A stretch of DNA of 64,000 nt from Nocardioides sp. J54. Its GTDB lineage: Bacteria; Actinomycetota; Actinomycetes; Propionibacteriales; Nocardioidaceae. Of the stretch, positions 19,527-28,703 are shown piece by piece (position 1 is the stretch's first letter; each line of letters starts with the position of its first letter). The stretch covers positions 93,304 through 157,303 of the forward strand of contig NZ_JAER01000003.1 of assembly GCF_000519005.1 (NCBI RefSeq), written 5' to 3'. The position numbers and the translations under genes are program-made. The notes under the pieces were generated by a model that did no database searches, was not told where the DNA came from, and worked only from the letters and a program-made list of their open reading frames with translations.

Positions 19527-22500
19527 ATGGCCGCGTCCGCACACATCTGCCTGCTCTCCACGTCCGACACTGACCTGCTCTCGGCCCGGGCCAGCGGCTC
19601 GAGCTTCGCGCTCGCCAACCCGTCGCGCAGCACGAGCAGCGAGCTGGATGCGGTCCTCGCGGGTGCCGACCTCGTCGTCGTACGTCAGCTGGGCTCGCCC
19701 CATGACCTGTGGGAGGGACTGGCGGCCGTCCGCGCCGCCGGCACACCGTTGGTGGTCCTCGGCGGTGAGCAGCAGCCCAGCGCCGAGCTGATGGAGCTCA
19801 GCACCGTCCCGATCGGCGTCGCGACCGAGGCGCACCGCTACCTGGCCGAGGGCGGGCCGGCCAACTTGGCCCAGATGCACGCGTTCCTCTCCGACACCGT
19901 CCTGCTCACCGGTGAGGGCTTCGAGCCCCCGGCGGTCGTGCCGTCATGGGGCTTCGCCGAGCGAGGCGCACCCTCCGACCCCTCACTGCCGAAGGTCGGC
20001 ATCCTCTACTACCGCGCCCACCAGGCCAGCGGGAACACCGCCTTCGCGCACGCCCTGGCGGACGCCGTCGACGCCACCGGTCAGGCCGTGGGCGTACCCA
20101 TCTTCGCCGGCTCGCTGCGCAGTGCGCCCGACGAGCTCTTCGAAGCTCTCGGCCAGCTCGATGCCGTCGTGGTGACCGTCCTGGCCGCCGGCGGCAGCGT
20201 CCCGGCCTCGGTCAGTGCCGGCGGCGACGACGAAACCTGGGACGTCGAGCGCATCGCCGCCCTCGACATCCCCGTCCTCCAGGGACTGTGCCTGACCAGC
20301 AGCCGTGAGGAGTGGGAAGCCAACGACGACGGCGTCACGCCGCTCGACTCCGCGAACCAGATCGCCATTCCGGAGTTCGACGGGCGCATCATCACCGCAC
20401 CGTTCTCCTTCAAGGAGATCGATGACGAAGGTCTCCCCCGTTACGTCGCCGACCCCGAGCGTTGCGCCCGCGTGGCCGCCATCGCGGTCAACCACGCGCG
20501 ACTGCGTCACGTCCCGAACGCAGAGAAGAAGGTCGCACTCGTCCTGTCGGCGTACCCGACCAAGCACTCCCGTATCGGCAACGCCGTCGGACTGGACACC
20601 CCGGTCTCCACGATCCGCCTGCTCCGACGACTCCGAGACGCCGGGTACGACCTGGGCGGCCCCGGCGCGGTACCAGGCCTCGACCTCGAGGACGACACAC
20701 AGGCGGGTGACGCCCTGATCCACGCGATGATCGCCGCGGGTGGGCAGGACGAGGAGTGGCTGACGTCCGGACAGCTCACCGATGCGCACGTGCGCATCGA
20801 CGCCGAGCATTACCGCCGCTGGACCGCCCACCTGCCGCAGGCCCTGCGCGACTCCATGACCGAGGCGTGGGGGGAGGCTCCTGGTTCCCTCTTCGTCAAC
20901 GACGCCGGTGAGATCGTGATCGCCACGCTCGTCGCCGGGAACGTGGTCATCATGATCCAACCGCCCCGCGGCTTCGGCGAGAACCCCGTGGCGATCTACC
21001 ACGACCCCGACCTCGCCCCGACCCACCACTACATGGCGGCCTACCGCTGGTTGGAGGAGTCCCCGGAGTCCGGCGGCTTCGGCGCGCACGCCGTCGTGCA
21101 CGTCGGCAAGCACGGTTCCCTGGAGTGGCTGCCGGGCAAGAACGCGGCGCTCTCCGCCGAGTGCGGCACCGACGCGGTGCTGGGCAACCTGCCCCTCTTC
21201 TACCCGTTCCTCGTCAATGACCCCGGCGAGGGCGCACAGGCGAAGCGACGCGCCCACGCCACCATCGTCGACCACCTGATCCCGCCGATGGCGCGCGCCG
21301 AGACGTACGGCGACATCGCCCGCCTGGAGCAGCTGCTGGACGAGTACGGCAACATCGCCGCGATGGACCCGGCCAAGCTGCCCGCGATCCGCGGGGAGAT
21401 CTGGCAGCTGATGAAGGCCGCCGAGATGCACCGGGACCTCGGTCTCGACGAGCGCCCCGGCGACGAGGAGTTCGACGACTTCCTGCTGCACGTCGACGGC
21501 TGGTTGTGCGAGATCAAGGACGTCCAGATCCGCGACGGACTCCACGTCCTGGGTCAGGCACCCTCCGACGAGGCCCTGGTGAACCTGGTCCTCGCGGTGC
21601 TGCGCGCCTCGCAGGTCTGGGGCGGGGTCGGCAACGCCGTCCCCGGGCTCCGGGCAGCACTCGGCCTCTCCGACGGCGCCTCGACCGCGCAGGTGGACGC
21701 CTTCGAGGCCGAGGCACGGGGTCTCGTGGAGGCCTTGGCCGCAGCGAACTGGGACCCCACAGTGGTGCCCCAGCTCCACGAGGACGCCGACGTGCGGGCC
21801 GCGCTGAGCTTCGCCGCCACCGAGGTGGTGCCGCGCCTGGCCAGCACGACCGATGAGATGGACGTGCTGCTGCACGCCCTCGAGGGCGGCTACGTGCCCG
21901 CCGGCCCGTCCGGCTCGCCGCTGCGCGGCCTGGTCAACGTGCTGCCGACCGGCCGCAACTTCTACACCGTCGATCCCCGCGCCATCCCCTCGCGCCTGGC
22001 CTGGCAGACCGGTCAGGCGATGGCCGAGTCCCTCGTGCAGCGCTACCTGGACGAGACCGGCGAGTACCCGAGCTCCGTCGGCCTGTCGGTGTGGGGCACC
22101 AGCGCGATGCGCACCTCCGGTGACGACGTGGCCGAGGTGCTCGCGCTGCTCGGTGTACGGCCCGAGTGGGACGACATGTCCCGCCGGGTGAACAACCTGC
22201 AGGTGATCGACCTGGCCGAGCTCGGCCGTCCGCGCATCGACGTCACCGTCCGCATCTCGGGCTTCTTCCGCGACGCCTTCCCGCACGTGGTGTCGATGCT
22301 GGACGACGCGGTGCAGCTGGTCGCCGCCCTGGACGAGCCGGACGAGATGAACTTCGTCCGCGCCCACAGCCGGGCCGACCTGGCTGAGCACGGGGACGAG
22401 CGCCGGGCCACGACTCGCATCTTCGGCTCCAAGCCCGGCTCCTACGGTGCGGGCATCCTCCAGGTGGTCGAGTCGGGCTCGTGGCGCGACGACAACGACC

Positions 22501-23135
22501 TGGCCGAGGTGTACACCGCGTGGGGCGGTTTCGCATACGGCCGAGGCCTGGACGGAATCGCCGCGGCCGAGGACATGCGCACCGCGTACCGACGGATCAA
22601 GGTGGCTGCGAAGAACGTCGACAGCGCTGAGCACGACATCGCGGACTCCGACGACTACTTCCAGTACCACGGCGGCATGGTGGCCACCGTGCGCGCCCTC
22701 ACCGGCTCCGACCCGAAGGCCTACGTCGGCGACTCGACCTCCCCCGACGCCGTCCGGACGCGCTCGCTGCAGGAGGAGACGAACCGGGTCTTCCGGGCCC
22801 GCGTGGTCAACCCCCGCTGGATCGGGGCGATGCAGCGCCACGGCTACAAGGGCGCATTCGAGCTCGCAGCCACCGTCGACTACCTGTTCGGGTTCGACGC
22901 CACCGCCGGGGTCGTCCACGACTGGATGTACGAGTCGCTCGCCAGTTCATACGTGCTGGACGAGACCAACCAAGCGTTCCTGCGTACCTCGAACCCGTGG
23001 GCCCTGCGCGGCATCGTCGAGCGGCTGCACGAGGCCGCCGAGCGTGGCCTGTGGGCGGAGCCCGACCCGGAGACGCTGTCGCAGCTGCAGAAGGTGTACC
23101 TCGAGGTCGAGGGGGACCTGGAGGACGAGGCGTGA
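19527..23135 (+). CDS. cobN: Cobaltochelatase subunit CobN
   Basis: Large subunit of the ATP-dependent aerobic cobaltochelatase, which inserts Co2+ into hydrogenobyrinic acid a,c-diamide. It is 1202 residues, the normal size for CobN/BchH proteins. The signature GKHGSLEWLPGK lies near residue 525, and SVWGTSAMRTSGDD and FRDAFPHVVSMLDDAV mark the C-terminal half. The frame opens far upstream at 19278, but ATG 19527 follows GGAGGAGG and the riboswitch platform. The motor subunits here are probably the fused ChlI-ChlD protein at 36098-38194, since no CobS or CobT is seen. It is first of the operon cobN-cobF-cobQ-cobK. Confidence 0.97.
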   Translation: MAASAHICLLSTSDTDLLSARASGSSFALANPSRSTSSELDAVLAGADLVVVRQLGSPHDLWEGLAAVRAAGTPLVVLGGEQQPSAELMELSTVPIGVATEAHRYLAEGGPANLAQMHAFLSDTVLLTGEGFEPPAVVPSWGFAERGAPSDPSLPKVGILYYRAHQASGNTAFAHALADAVDATGQAVGVPIFAGSLRSAPDELFEALGQLDAVVVTVLAAGGSVPASVSAGGDDETWDVERIAALDIPVLQGLCLTSSREEWEANDDGVTPLDSANQIAIPEFDGRIITAPFSFKEIDDEGLPRYVADPERCARVAAIAVNHARLRHVPNAEKKVALVLSAYPTKHSRIGNAVGLDTPVSTIRLLRRLRDAGYDLGGPGAVPGLDLEDDTQAGDALIHAMIAAGGQDEEWLTSGQLTDAHVRIDAEHYRRWTAHLPQALRDSMTEAWGEAPGSLFVNDAGEIVIATLVAGNVVIMIQPPRGFGENPVAIYHDPDLAPTHHYMAAYRWLEESPESGGFGAHAVVHVGKHGSLEWLPGKNAALSAECGTDAVLGNLPLFYPFLVNDPGEGAQAKRRAHATIVDHLIPPMARAETYGDIARLEQLLDEYGNIAAMDPAKLPAIRGEIWQLMKAAEMHRDLGLDERPGDEEFDDFLLHVDGWLCEIKDVQIRDGLHVLGQAPSDEALVNLVLAVLRASQVWGGVGNAVPGLRAALGLSDGASTAQVDAFEAEARGLVEALAAANWDPTVVPQLHEDADVRAALSFAATEVVPRLASTTDEMDVLLHALEGGYVPAGPSGSPLRGLVNVLPTGRNFYTVDPRAIPSRLAWQTGQAMAESLVQRYLDETGEYPSSVGLSVWGTSAMRTSGDDVAEVLALLGVRPEWDDMSRRVNNLQVIDLAELGRPRIDVTVRISGFFRDAFPHVVSMLDDAVQLVAALDEPDEMNFVRAHSRADLAEHGDERRATTRIFGSKPGSYGAGILQVVESGSWRDDNDLAEVYTAWGGFAYGRGLDGIAAAEDMRTAYRRIKVAAKNVDSAEHDIADSDDYFQYHGGMVATVRALTGSDPKAYVGDSTSPDAVRTRSLQEETNRVFRARVVNPRWIGAMQRHGYKGAFELAATVDYLFGFDATAGVVHDWMYESLASSYVLDETNQAFLRTSNPWALRGIVERLHEAAERGLWAEPDPETLSQLQKVYLEVEGDLEDEA

Positions 23136-23884
23136 GTGCCCACCTGCACGTCGTCGGCTTCGGCACGGGTCCCGACCACCTGACCCGGGACGCCGTCCGC
23201 GCCCTGCTGGACACCGACTACGTGCTCGCGGTGCGCAAGCACGAGGACGACGAGCTGCTGCAGGTGCGCCGCGCGATCTGCGAGGAGTTCGAGGTCGAGC
23301 TGGTCGAGGTGCCCGACCCGCAGCGTGACCGGGACGACCCAAGCGACTACCCCGCCGCAGTGCGCGACTGGCACGCCGCCCGGGTGGCGGCCTTCGCCGA
23401 CGCGGTGGCCGAGCGGGGTGGGCGGGCGACCTTCCTGGTGTGGGGTGACCCGTCGCTGTACGACTCGACCCTGCGCGTGGTCGAGGGCATGGCGGCCGAT
23501 CCCCGCCTGGCCGGTCTCACCTGGGACGTCGTGCCCGGCATCAGCGCTCCCCAGCTGCTGGCCGCCCGGCACCGCATCGTGCTGCACCCGGTCGGCACGC
23601 CAGTGCACGTCACCACCGCCCGTCGCCTGCGCGACACCGTCGCTGCGGGCCAGCGCAACGTGCTGGTCATGCTTGGCTCCGAGGCCAGCCTCGACCAGCT
23701 CGAGGAGCTCCCCGGCTGGCAAATCTGGTGGGGCGCCAATCTCGGCTCGGACGGCGAACAGCTGGTGGCCGGCCCGGTCCGCGACGTCCTGTCGCAGGTG
23801 CGCGAGATGCGCGCCCGAGCGCGAGAGCTCGCCGGTTGGGTGATGGACGTGTACCTGCTCCGCGCCCCGGAGGGCACCTCGTGA
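23132..23884 (+). CDS. cobF: Precorrin-6A synthase (deacetylating)
   Basis: SAM-dependent C1 methyltransferase that also releases the acetyl group, making precorrin-6A from precorrin-5. It belongs only to the oxygen-dependent B12 route. It is 250 residues with the tetrapyrrole methylase pattern: GFGTGPDHLTRDAV at the N-terminus, VWGDPSLYDSTLRVVEG and VVPGISAPQLLAARH. The C-terminus [15 protein letters not shown] is typical of CobF. The GTG start overlaps the cobN stop (GTGA) and its own stop overlaps the cobQ start, so translation is coupled. The upstream in-frame extension is not used. Confidence 0.95.
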   Translation: MSAHLHVVGFGTGPDHLTRDAVRALLDTDYVLAVRKHEDDELLQVRRAICEEFEVELVEVPDPQRDRDDPSDYPAAVRDWHAARVAAFADAVAERGGRATFLVWGDPSLYDSTLRVVEGMAADPRLAGLTWDVVPGISAPQLLAARHRIVLHPVGTPVHVTTARRLRDTVAAGQRNVLVMLGSEASLDQLEELPGWQIWWGANLGSDGEQLVAGPVRDVLSQVREMRARARELAGWVMDVYLLRAPEGTS

Positions 23885-25377
23885 GCGGGCTGCTGGTAGC
23901 CGGGACCACCTCGGACGCCGGCAAGTCGGTGGTGACCACCGGGCTGTGCAGAGCGTTCGCACGCCGCGGGGTCCGGGTGGCTCCGTACAAGGCGCAGAAC
24001 ATGTCCAACAACTCCATGGTCTGCCAGGACCCCGCGGGAGGCACCGCCGAGATCGGCCGGGCGCAGTGGGTCCAGGCGCTCGCCGCCCGGGTGACTCCCG
24101 AGCCTGCCATGAACCCCGTCCTTCTCAAGCCCGGCTCCGATCGACGCAGCCACGTCGTGGTCATGGGGCACCCCGCCGGGGAGGTCTCCGCCACCGATTT
24201 CGCCACCGGGCGACGGCACCTCGCTGCGGCGGCGCACGCCGCGTACGACGACCTCGCGGAACGGTTCGACGTTGTCGTGGCCGAAGGAGCGGGCAGCCCG
24301 GCCGAGATCAACCTGCGCTCCAGCGACTACGTCAACATGGGGCTGGCCCGGCACGCCGACCTCCCGGTGGTCCTGGTCGGCGACATCGACCGGGGAGGCC
24401 TCTTCGCCTCGATGTTCGGCACCCTGGCGCTGCTGGAGCCGGCGGACCAGGTGCTGCTTGCCGGGTTCGTGGTCAACAAGTTCCGCGGCGACCTCGGCCT
24501 GCTGCGCCCGGGCCTGGACCAGCTGGAGCGGATGACCGGTCGGCCCGTGCACGGGGTGCTGCCGTGGCACCCCGACCTGTGGCTCGACTCCGAGGACGCC
24601 CTCGACCTGGAGGGTCGCCGCAGCAGGGACGGTGCCCGGGTGCGGGTCGCGGTCGTACGGCTTCCCCGGATCAGCAACTTCACCGACGTCGACGCCCTGG
24701 GGCTCGAGCCGGACCTCGACGTCGTCTTCGTCTCCGACCCGCGCGACCTCGCCGACACTCACCTTGTGGTGCTGCCGGGTACGCGCGCCACGCTCGCCGA
24801 CCTCGCGTGGTTGCGCTCGCGCGGCCTCGACGCCGCGATCACGGCCCACGCCGCAGCGGGTCGTCCGGTGCTCGGCATCTGCGGTGGCTTCCAGATGCTC
24901 GGCCGCGCAGTCAGCGACCCCAACGGCGTCGAGGGGGCCGTCGGCGCGCACGCCAAGGGGCTGGGCCTGCTCCCTGTGACCACCACGTTCGCCGTGGAGA
25001 AGGCGCTGCGCCTGCCCGTCGGCGAGGCGCTCGGTGCGGCCACGGCCGGCTACGAGATCCACCACGGGCGGATCAGCCGCGACGCAGGCGCTGAGGAGTT
25101 CCTCGGCGGGGTCCGCTCCGGTCAGGTGTTCGGCACGATGTGGCACGGCAGCCTGGAGGGGGACGCCTTCCGGGCTGCCTTCCTCGCCGAGGTCGCCGCC
25201 CTGGCCCCCTCCGGCGCCAGCTTCCCGGCCGCCCGGGAGCGCCGGATGGAGCTCCTCGCCGACCTCGTCGAGGAGCACCTCGACGTCGAGATGCTGCTGG
25301 CACTGGCCCGCGACGGAGCGCCTGCTTCGCTGCCGGTGCTCACCGTCCCCACCCTCCCCCAGGAAGGTGCACGATGA
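23881..25377 (+). CDS. cobQ: Cobyric acid synthase
   Basis: Glutamine amidotransferase that amidates four side-chain carboxylates (b, d, e, g) of adenosylcobyrinic acid a,c-diamide. It is 498 residues. An N-terminal dethiobiotin-synthase-like ATPase has [15 protein letters not shown], followed by [12 protein letters not shown] and [12 protein letters not shown]. The C-terminal GATase domain has nucleophile Cys334 ([10 protein letters not shown]) and His422 (MWHGSLEG). The GTG at 23881 overlaps the cobF stop. The ATGA at its end couples it to cobK. Confidence 0.97.
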   Translation: MSGLLVAGTTSDAGKSVVTTGLCRAFARRGVRVAPYKAQNMSNNSMVCQDPAGGTAEIGRAQWVQALAARVTPEPAMNPVLLKPGSDRRSHVVVMGHPAGEVSATDFATGRRHLAAAAHAAYDDLAERFDVVVAEGAGSPAEINLRSSDYVNMGLARHADLPVVLVGDIDRGGLFASMFGTLALLEPADQVLLAGFVVNKFRGDLGLLRPGLDQLERMTGRPVHGVLPWHPDLWLDSEDALDLEGRRSRDGARVRVAVVRLPRISNFTDVDALGLEPDLDVVFVSDPRDLADTHLVVLPGTRATLADLAWLRSRGLDAAITAHAAAGRPVLGICGGFQMLGRAVSDPNGVEGAVGAHAKGLGLLPVTTTFAVEKALRLPVGEALGAATAGYEIHHGRISRDAGAEEFLGGVRSGQVFGTMWHGSLEGDAFRAAFLAEVAALAPSGASFPAARERRMELLADLVEEHLDVEMLLALARDGAPASLPVLTVPTLPQEGAR

Positions 25378-26099
25378 AGGTCCTGCTGCTCGGAGGCACG
25401 GCGGAGGCGCGCGACCTGGCCCGCCTGCTGGTGGAGGCTCGTGTGGACGTCACCTCGTCGCTCGCCGGTCGCGTGGCCCGGCCTCGTCTGCCGGTGGGAC
25501 CGGTCCGCATCGGCGGTTTCGGCGGCGTTGCGGGTTTGCGGACTGCGTTGGCCGACTACGACCTGGTCGTGGACGCCACCCACCCGTTCGCGCGCGGCAT
25601 GAGCGCCAACGCGGTCGAGGCCTGCACGGTCGAGCAGGTGCCGCTGCTGCGCTTCGAGCGTCCGGGCTGGGAGCGCGACCCCGCATGGACGTACGTCCGC
25701 TCGCACGCCGAGGCAGCGCAGGTGGCGGCAACGCTGGGGCAACGTCCCTTCCTGACCGTCGGACGGCAGGAGCTGGCCCGGTTCGTGCCCGAGCTGCGCG
25801 AAGCCGCCGTCCTGGCCCGTGTCGTGGACGCCCCCGACGTCGACCTCCCCGCGCCGTGGCGGCTGCTCACCAGCCGCGGGCCGTACACACTCGAGGGCGA
25901 CCTCGCGGTCATGGCCAACCACGGCAGCGACGTCCTGGTCACCAAGGACTCCGGCGGCACCTACACCTGGCCCAAGATGCAGGCCGCTGCACAGCTCGGC
26001 GTCCCCGTGGTGGTTGTGGAACGACCGGAGCCGGACCCCCGCGCGCAGGTCGTGCACGCCGTGAGCCCGGCTCTCGAGTGGGTGCTGTCGCACCGCTGA
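25374..26099 (+). CDS. cobK: Precorrin-6A reductase
   Basis: NADPH-dependent reductase converting precorrin-6A to precorrin-6B, 241 residues. The N-terminal [16 protein letters not shown] is the nucleotide-binding loop of the family. [37 protein letters not shown] and [16 protein letters not shown] are diagnostic CobK/CbiJ segments. It is last in the riboswitch-controlled operon cobN-cobF-cobQ-cobK, with an ATGA overlap to cobQ. It ends one base before the convergent cbtA stop, with no hairpin between them. Confidence 0.96.
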   Translation: MKVLLLGGTAEARDLARLLVEARVDVTSSLAGRVARPRLPVGPVRIGGFGGVAGLRTALADYDLVVDATHPFARGMSANAVEACTVEQVPLLRFERPGWERDPAWTYVRSHAEAAQVAATLGQRPFLTVGRQELARFVPELREAAVLARVVDAPDVDLPAPWRLLTSRGPYTLEGDLAVMANHGSDVLVTKDSGGTYTWPKMQAAAQLGVPVVVVERPEPDPRAQVVHAVSPALEWVLSHR

Positions 26100-26100
26100 C

Positions 26101-26922
26101 TCAGGCGACCGCCTTCGCGGTGGTGTCGACCCGCCCGAGCAGCCACGTCAGGGCCACACCCAGGGCGCCCCAGAGCGCTGCCAGGCTGAGGACCGAGGAG
26201 ATCCGGAACTCCCACAGCACGTCGGCTGGGAAGTCACCGAGCTCATTGACCGTCGGCATGGCGAGGGCCGCGACGGTGACCACGATGACGTAGGCGACCC
26301 CGGCCCCGACGACACCGGTCCACGCACCACGTGCGGCGGCGAGCCAGCGGCCCAGGAACACCGTGGCCACCATCGCGACGATGGAGATCAGCGCGAAGGC
26401 GAAGTAGTACGCGGTGCGCGACCCGATCGTGTCACCGCTGCCCACGGCCGGCGGAGCAGCCGGGTACTTCAGGAAGGGCACCAGCGCGTAGGCGACGAAG
26501 CCGAGTGCGGTGACCAGTGCGGTCGAGCCGACGACGGTCAGTCGTCCCAGACGACCAGCGACAGCGGCGGCGATGAGCGCGATGATCCCGCCCAGGGCGA
26601 CGCCGATGGCGATCGTCGCGGTGGCCAGGCCCCAGGTCTTCTGGGTGGTGCGGGTGATGCCGCCCTCCTCCTCGTCACCATGCGAGTGGGTGTGCCCCTC
26701 CTCCGTGTCGGCCGCGGCGTGTGTGTGGACGGCATCACCCTCGGCATGGGTGTGCGCCTCGTCCGCGGCAGGCTCGGCGGGAGCCTCCGCTGCCGCGGCC
26801 TCCTCCAGGCCGATGGCGGTGTCGATCGGCGGCTCGCCGACCGTGTAGGCCACACCGAAGGCCACGATGCCGGCGATGAGGCCCGCGAGCAGGCCGCGGA
26901 CCAGGAAAGTACGTGCGTTCAC
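26101..26922 (-). CDS. cbtA: Cobalt transporter subunit CbtA
   Basis: Five-TM membrane protein of the CbtA family, a predicted B12-regulated cobalt importer, 273 residues. TM1 (about 8-26) is followed by a periplasmic loop with a His-rich patch (seven His between residues 57 and 81, such as HTHAEGDAVHTH and HTHSH) that could collect Co2+. TM helices 2-5 follow, with the family segment LKYPAAPPAVGSGDTIGSRT. The GTG start at 26922 has only a weak ribosome site. It is downstream of cbtB in the same riboswitch-led transcript, separated by 150 bases that contain a hairpin. Confidence 0.92.
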   Translation of the reverse strand: MNARTFLVRGLLAGLIAGIVAFGVAYTVGEPPIDTAIGLEEAAAAEAPAEPAADEAHTHAEGDAVHTHAAADTEEGHTHSHGDEEEGGITRTTQKTWGLATATIAIGVALGGIIALIAAAVAGRLGRLTVVGSTALVTALGFVAYALVPFLKYPAAPPAVGSGDTIGSRTAYYFAFALISIVAMVATVFLGRWLAAARGAWTGVVGAGVAYVIVVTVAALAMPTVNELGDFPADVLWEFRISSVLSLAALWGALGVALTWLLGRVDTTAKAVA

Positions 26923-27022
26923 TTGAGATTCCAGTTTCTGTGGTCGTCGAATGTGCGCCGTGCACGCAGCACGGCGCGCCCGACGCCCCAGCACCGTGAT
27001 CGGCGCAGGGGCCGGGAAGGGA

Positions 27023-27042
27023 GACCGCCCTCAGGGGCGGTC
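27023..27042 (-). terminator. Hairpin between cbtB and cbtA
   Basis: GACCGCCC, loop TCAG, GGGCGGTC: a perfect 8-bp stem about 30 bases after the cbtB stop and 100 bases before the cbtA start. It may attenuate cbtA expression or protect the cbtB mRNA end. Confidence 0.45.
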
Positions 27043-27072
27043 GGAGCTCAGCTGTGCTGACCCAGCGAGGGG

Positions 27073-27306
27073 TCAGTGGCAGGGGTAGCCGAGCAGGTGA
27101 CGACCGTCGTGGACCCACTCGTGGATCGCCGTGCCAGCGAAGAGCGAGACCGCACCCTGGTCGGTGCTGACGAAGAAGACGACCAGCACGGAGAGCAGGC
27201 CAATAAACAGCGCCCAGGGGGCGAGCTCGCGAAGGTCGACCGTTGGGATCTCGACGGCGGGAATGGCGGCGGCGCCGGAAGGCGGCGCTGCAACACTGTG
27301 CGACAT
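27073..27306 (-). CDS. cbtB: Cobalt transporter subunit CbtB
   Basis: Small single-TM protein, 77 residues, of the CbtB family that pairs with CbtA for cobalt uptake. The TM helix spans about 29-47 (WALFIGLLSVLVVFFV). The C-terminal HEWVHDGRHLLGYPCH contains the conserved His residues thought to bind metal. The ATG at 27306 has a GGAGG site nearby. A cobalamin riboswitch precedes it on the minus strand. The gene order cbtB-cbtA is the usual one. Confidence 0.93.
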   Translation of the reverse strand: MSHSVAAPPSGAAAIPAVEIPTVDLRELAPWALFIGLLSVLVVFFVSTDQGAVSLFAGTAIHEWVHDGRHLLGYPCH

Positions 27307-27348
27307 GTTTCCTCCTCAGGGTTCTGCGCCCTGGTGATGTGGGGATGG

Positions 27349-27437
27349 ACGAACGCCTGGGTCTGACTTCACCGCCCGAGGACGGTGTCACAGCAGCGCG
27401 ACTGTGCCGGATTCACACCGGCTTCCATGGCATTCGC
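27349..27437 (-). promoter_or_regulatory. Cobalamin riboswitch upstream of cbtB
   Basis: On the minus strand the aptamer has closing stem GCGAATGCC/GGCGTTCGT, the core GGAAGCCGGTGTGAATCC and the B12 box AAGTCAGACCCAGGC. A TAGGCT -10 at 27450-27445 precedes it. It is divergent from the btuF riboswitch, so cobalt uptake and B12 uptake share one control region of about 400 bases. Confidence 0.93.
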
Positions 27438-27503
27438 TGGGACTAGCCTACGCCGTGCGGGACCGCGTGCCGACCGCGACCCACCGGATGGTACGTTGCC
27501 GGT

Positions 27504-27666
27504 GCCGTGGTGCACGGGAAGCCGGTGGAAGACCGGCGCGGCCCTCGCCACTGTGAGCGCGGAGTTCCGCGACCTCACCGACACTCCGGTGTCGGGACCA
27601 CTGGGTGCACACCTGGGAAGGTCGGTCGCAGGACGGCGATGCGCGAGCCAGGAGACCGGCCACGGC
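27504..27666 (+). promoter_or_regulatory. Cobalamin riboswitch upstream of btuF
   Basis: Closing stem GCCGTGG/CCACGGC, core GGGAAGCCGGTGGAAGACC, GCCACTGTGA and B12 box GAGCCAGGAGACCGGCC. A TACGTT hexamer at 27492-27497 is the likely -10. The aptamer is longer than its neighbours because of an extra hairpin arm (CACTCCGGTGT region) before the B12 box. Confidence 0.94.
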
Positions 27667-27704
27667 GCGTTTCGTATCCAACGAGGTCCTTGGAGAAAGA
27701 TCCC

Positions 27705-28703
27705 ATGATTCGCCGTGCCGCCATGCCCGGACTGTCACTCGCCGCAGGCGCCGTCCTGCTCCTCGCCGGTTGCGCCGGCGCGCCAGAGAAGGAGACGGCG
27801 ACCGCTGAGAGCGGCGACCGCTTCCCTGTCGAGCTGGTCAACTGCGACCACGAGGTCGTCGTGGCGTCCGCGCCCGAGCGTGTGGTGACTCTGAACCAGG
27901 GCGCCACCGAGGTGGTGCTCGCCCTCGGGCTGGGTGACCGCCTCGCCGGCACCGCCTACCTCGACGACGCGATCTCGGACCGGTGGGCCCAGGAGTACGA
28001 GCAGGTACCGGTGCTGGCCGCGGAGTACCCCACGAACGAGGCTCTCCTGGAGGCAGAACCCGACCTGGTGTACGCGTCGTACGCCTCCGCCTTCGACAAG
28101 GGCGTGGCGGGTGACCGCACCGTCCTGGCTGGCTCGGGAACCCAGTCGTACCTGTCCCCCTTCGGCTGCCCGGACGAGAGCCAGCGCCCGGCCCCGACCT
28201 TCGACGCCGTGTGGCAGGAGCTGGACGACGTCGCGGAATTGCTCGGCGAGCCCGGCACCTCGAAGGCGCTCGTGTCCGAGCAGAAGGAGACGCTCGAGAG
28301 CATCCGCGACGCTGCACCCGGTCAGGGCCTGACTGCCCTGTGGTACGACTCAGGTGACAAGACGCCGCTGGTCGGCGGCGGCCAGAGCGGACCACAGCTG
28401 ATCCTCGACGCGGTCGGTGCCGAGAACATGTTCGACGACATCGAGCGGGGTTGGGGCGAGGGCAGCTGGGAGGCCGTTCTGGCAACCGACCCCGACGTCA
28501 TCGTCCTGGCGGACGCCAGCTGGTCGTCGGCCGAGGAGAAGAAGGCCTACCTGGAGAAGGACCCCGTGCTGAGCGAGCTCACCGCCGTGAAGAAGGGCGC
28601 GTTCGTGACCGTGGCCTACTCCGAGGCCACGCCCGGAGTTCGCATGGTCGACGGCGCGGCCTCGGTGGCCAGCCAGCTGGCGGATCTCGACCTCCGGCCG
28701 TGA
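27705..28703 (+). CDS. btuF: Cobalamin ABC transporter substrate-binding lipoprotein (BtuF-like)
   Basis: Periplasmic-binding protein of the FecB/BtuF class, 332 residues, anchored as a lipoprotein by LLAGC (Cys23). ERVVTLNQGATEVVLALGLGDRLAG and EALLEAEPDLVYASYASAF are typical of the fold. It should deliver corrinoid to the BtuC-BtuD importer encoded next. ATG 27705 has a GGAG site; earlier in-frame codons lie inside the riboswitch. The riboswitch directly upstream makes a corrinoid substrate likely, although cobalt-chelate or other metallophore uptake is possible. Confidence 0.9.
   Translation: MIRRAAMPGLSLAAGAVLLLAGCAGAPEKETATAESGDRFPVELVNCDHEVVVASAPERVVTLNQGATEVVLALGLGDRLAGTAYLDDAISDRWAQEYEQVPVLAAEYPTNEALLEAEPDLVYASYASAFDKGVAGDRTVLAGSGTQSYLSPFGCPDESQRPAPTFDAVWQELDDVAELLGEPGTSKALVSEQKETLESIRDAAPGQGLTALWYDSGDKTPLVGGGQSGPQLILDAVGAENMFDDIERGWGEGSWEAVLATDPDVIVLADASWSSAEEKKAYLEKDPVLSELTAVKKGAFVTVAYSEATPGVRMVDGAASVASQLADLDLRP

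Noticed and set aside
19983..22919. A 978-codon minus-strand open frame
   Set aside because: Antisense to cobN, which has clear CobN motifs.
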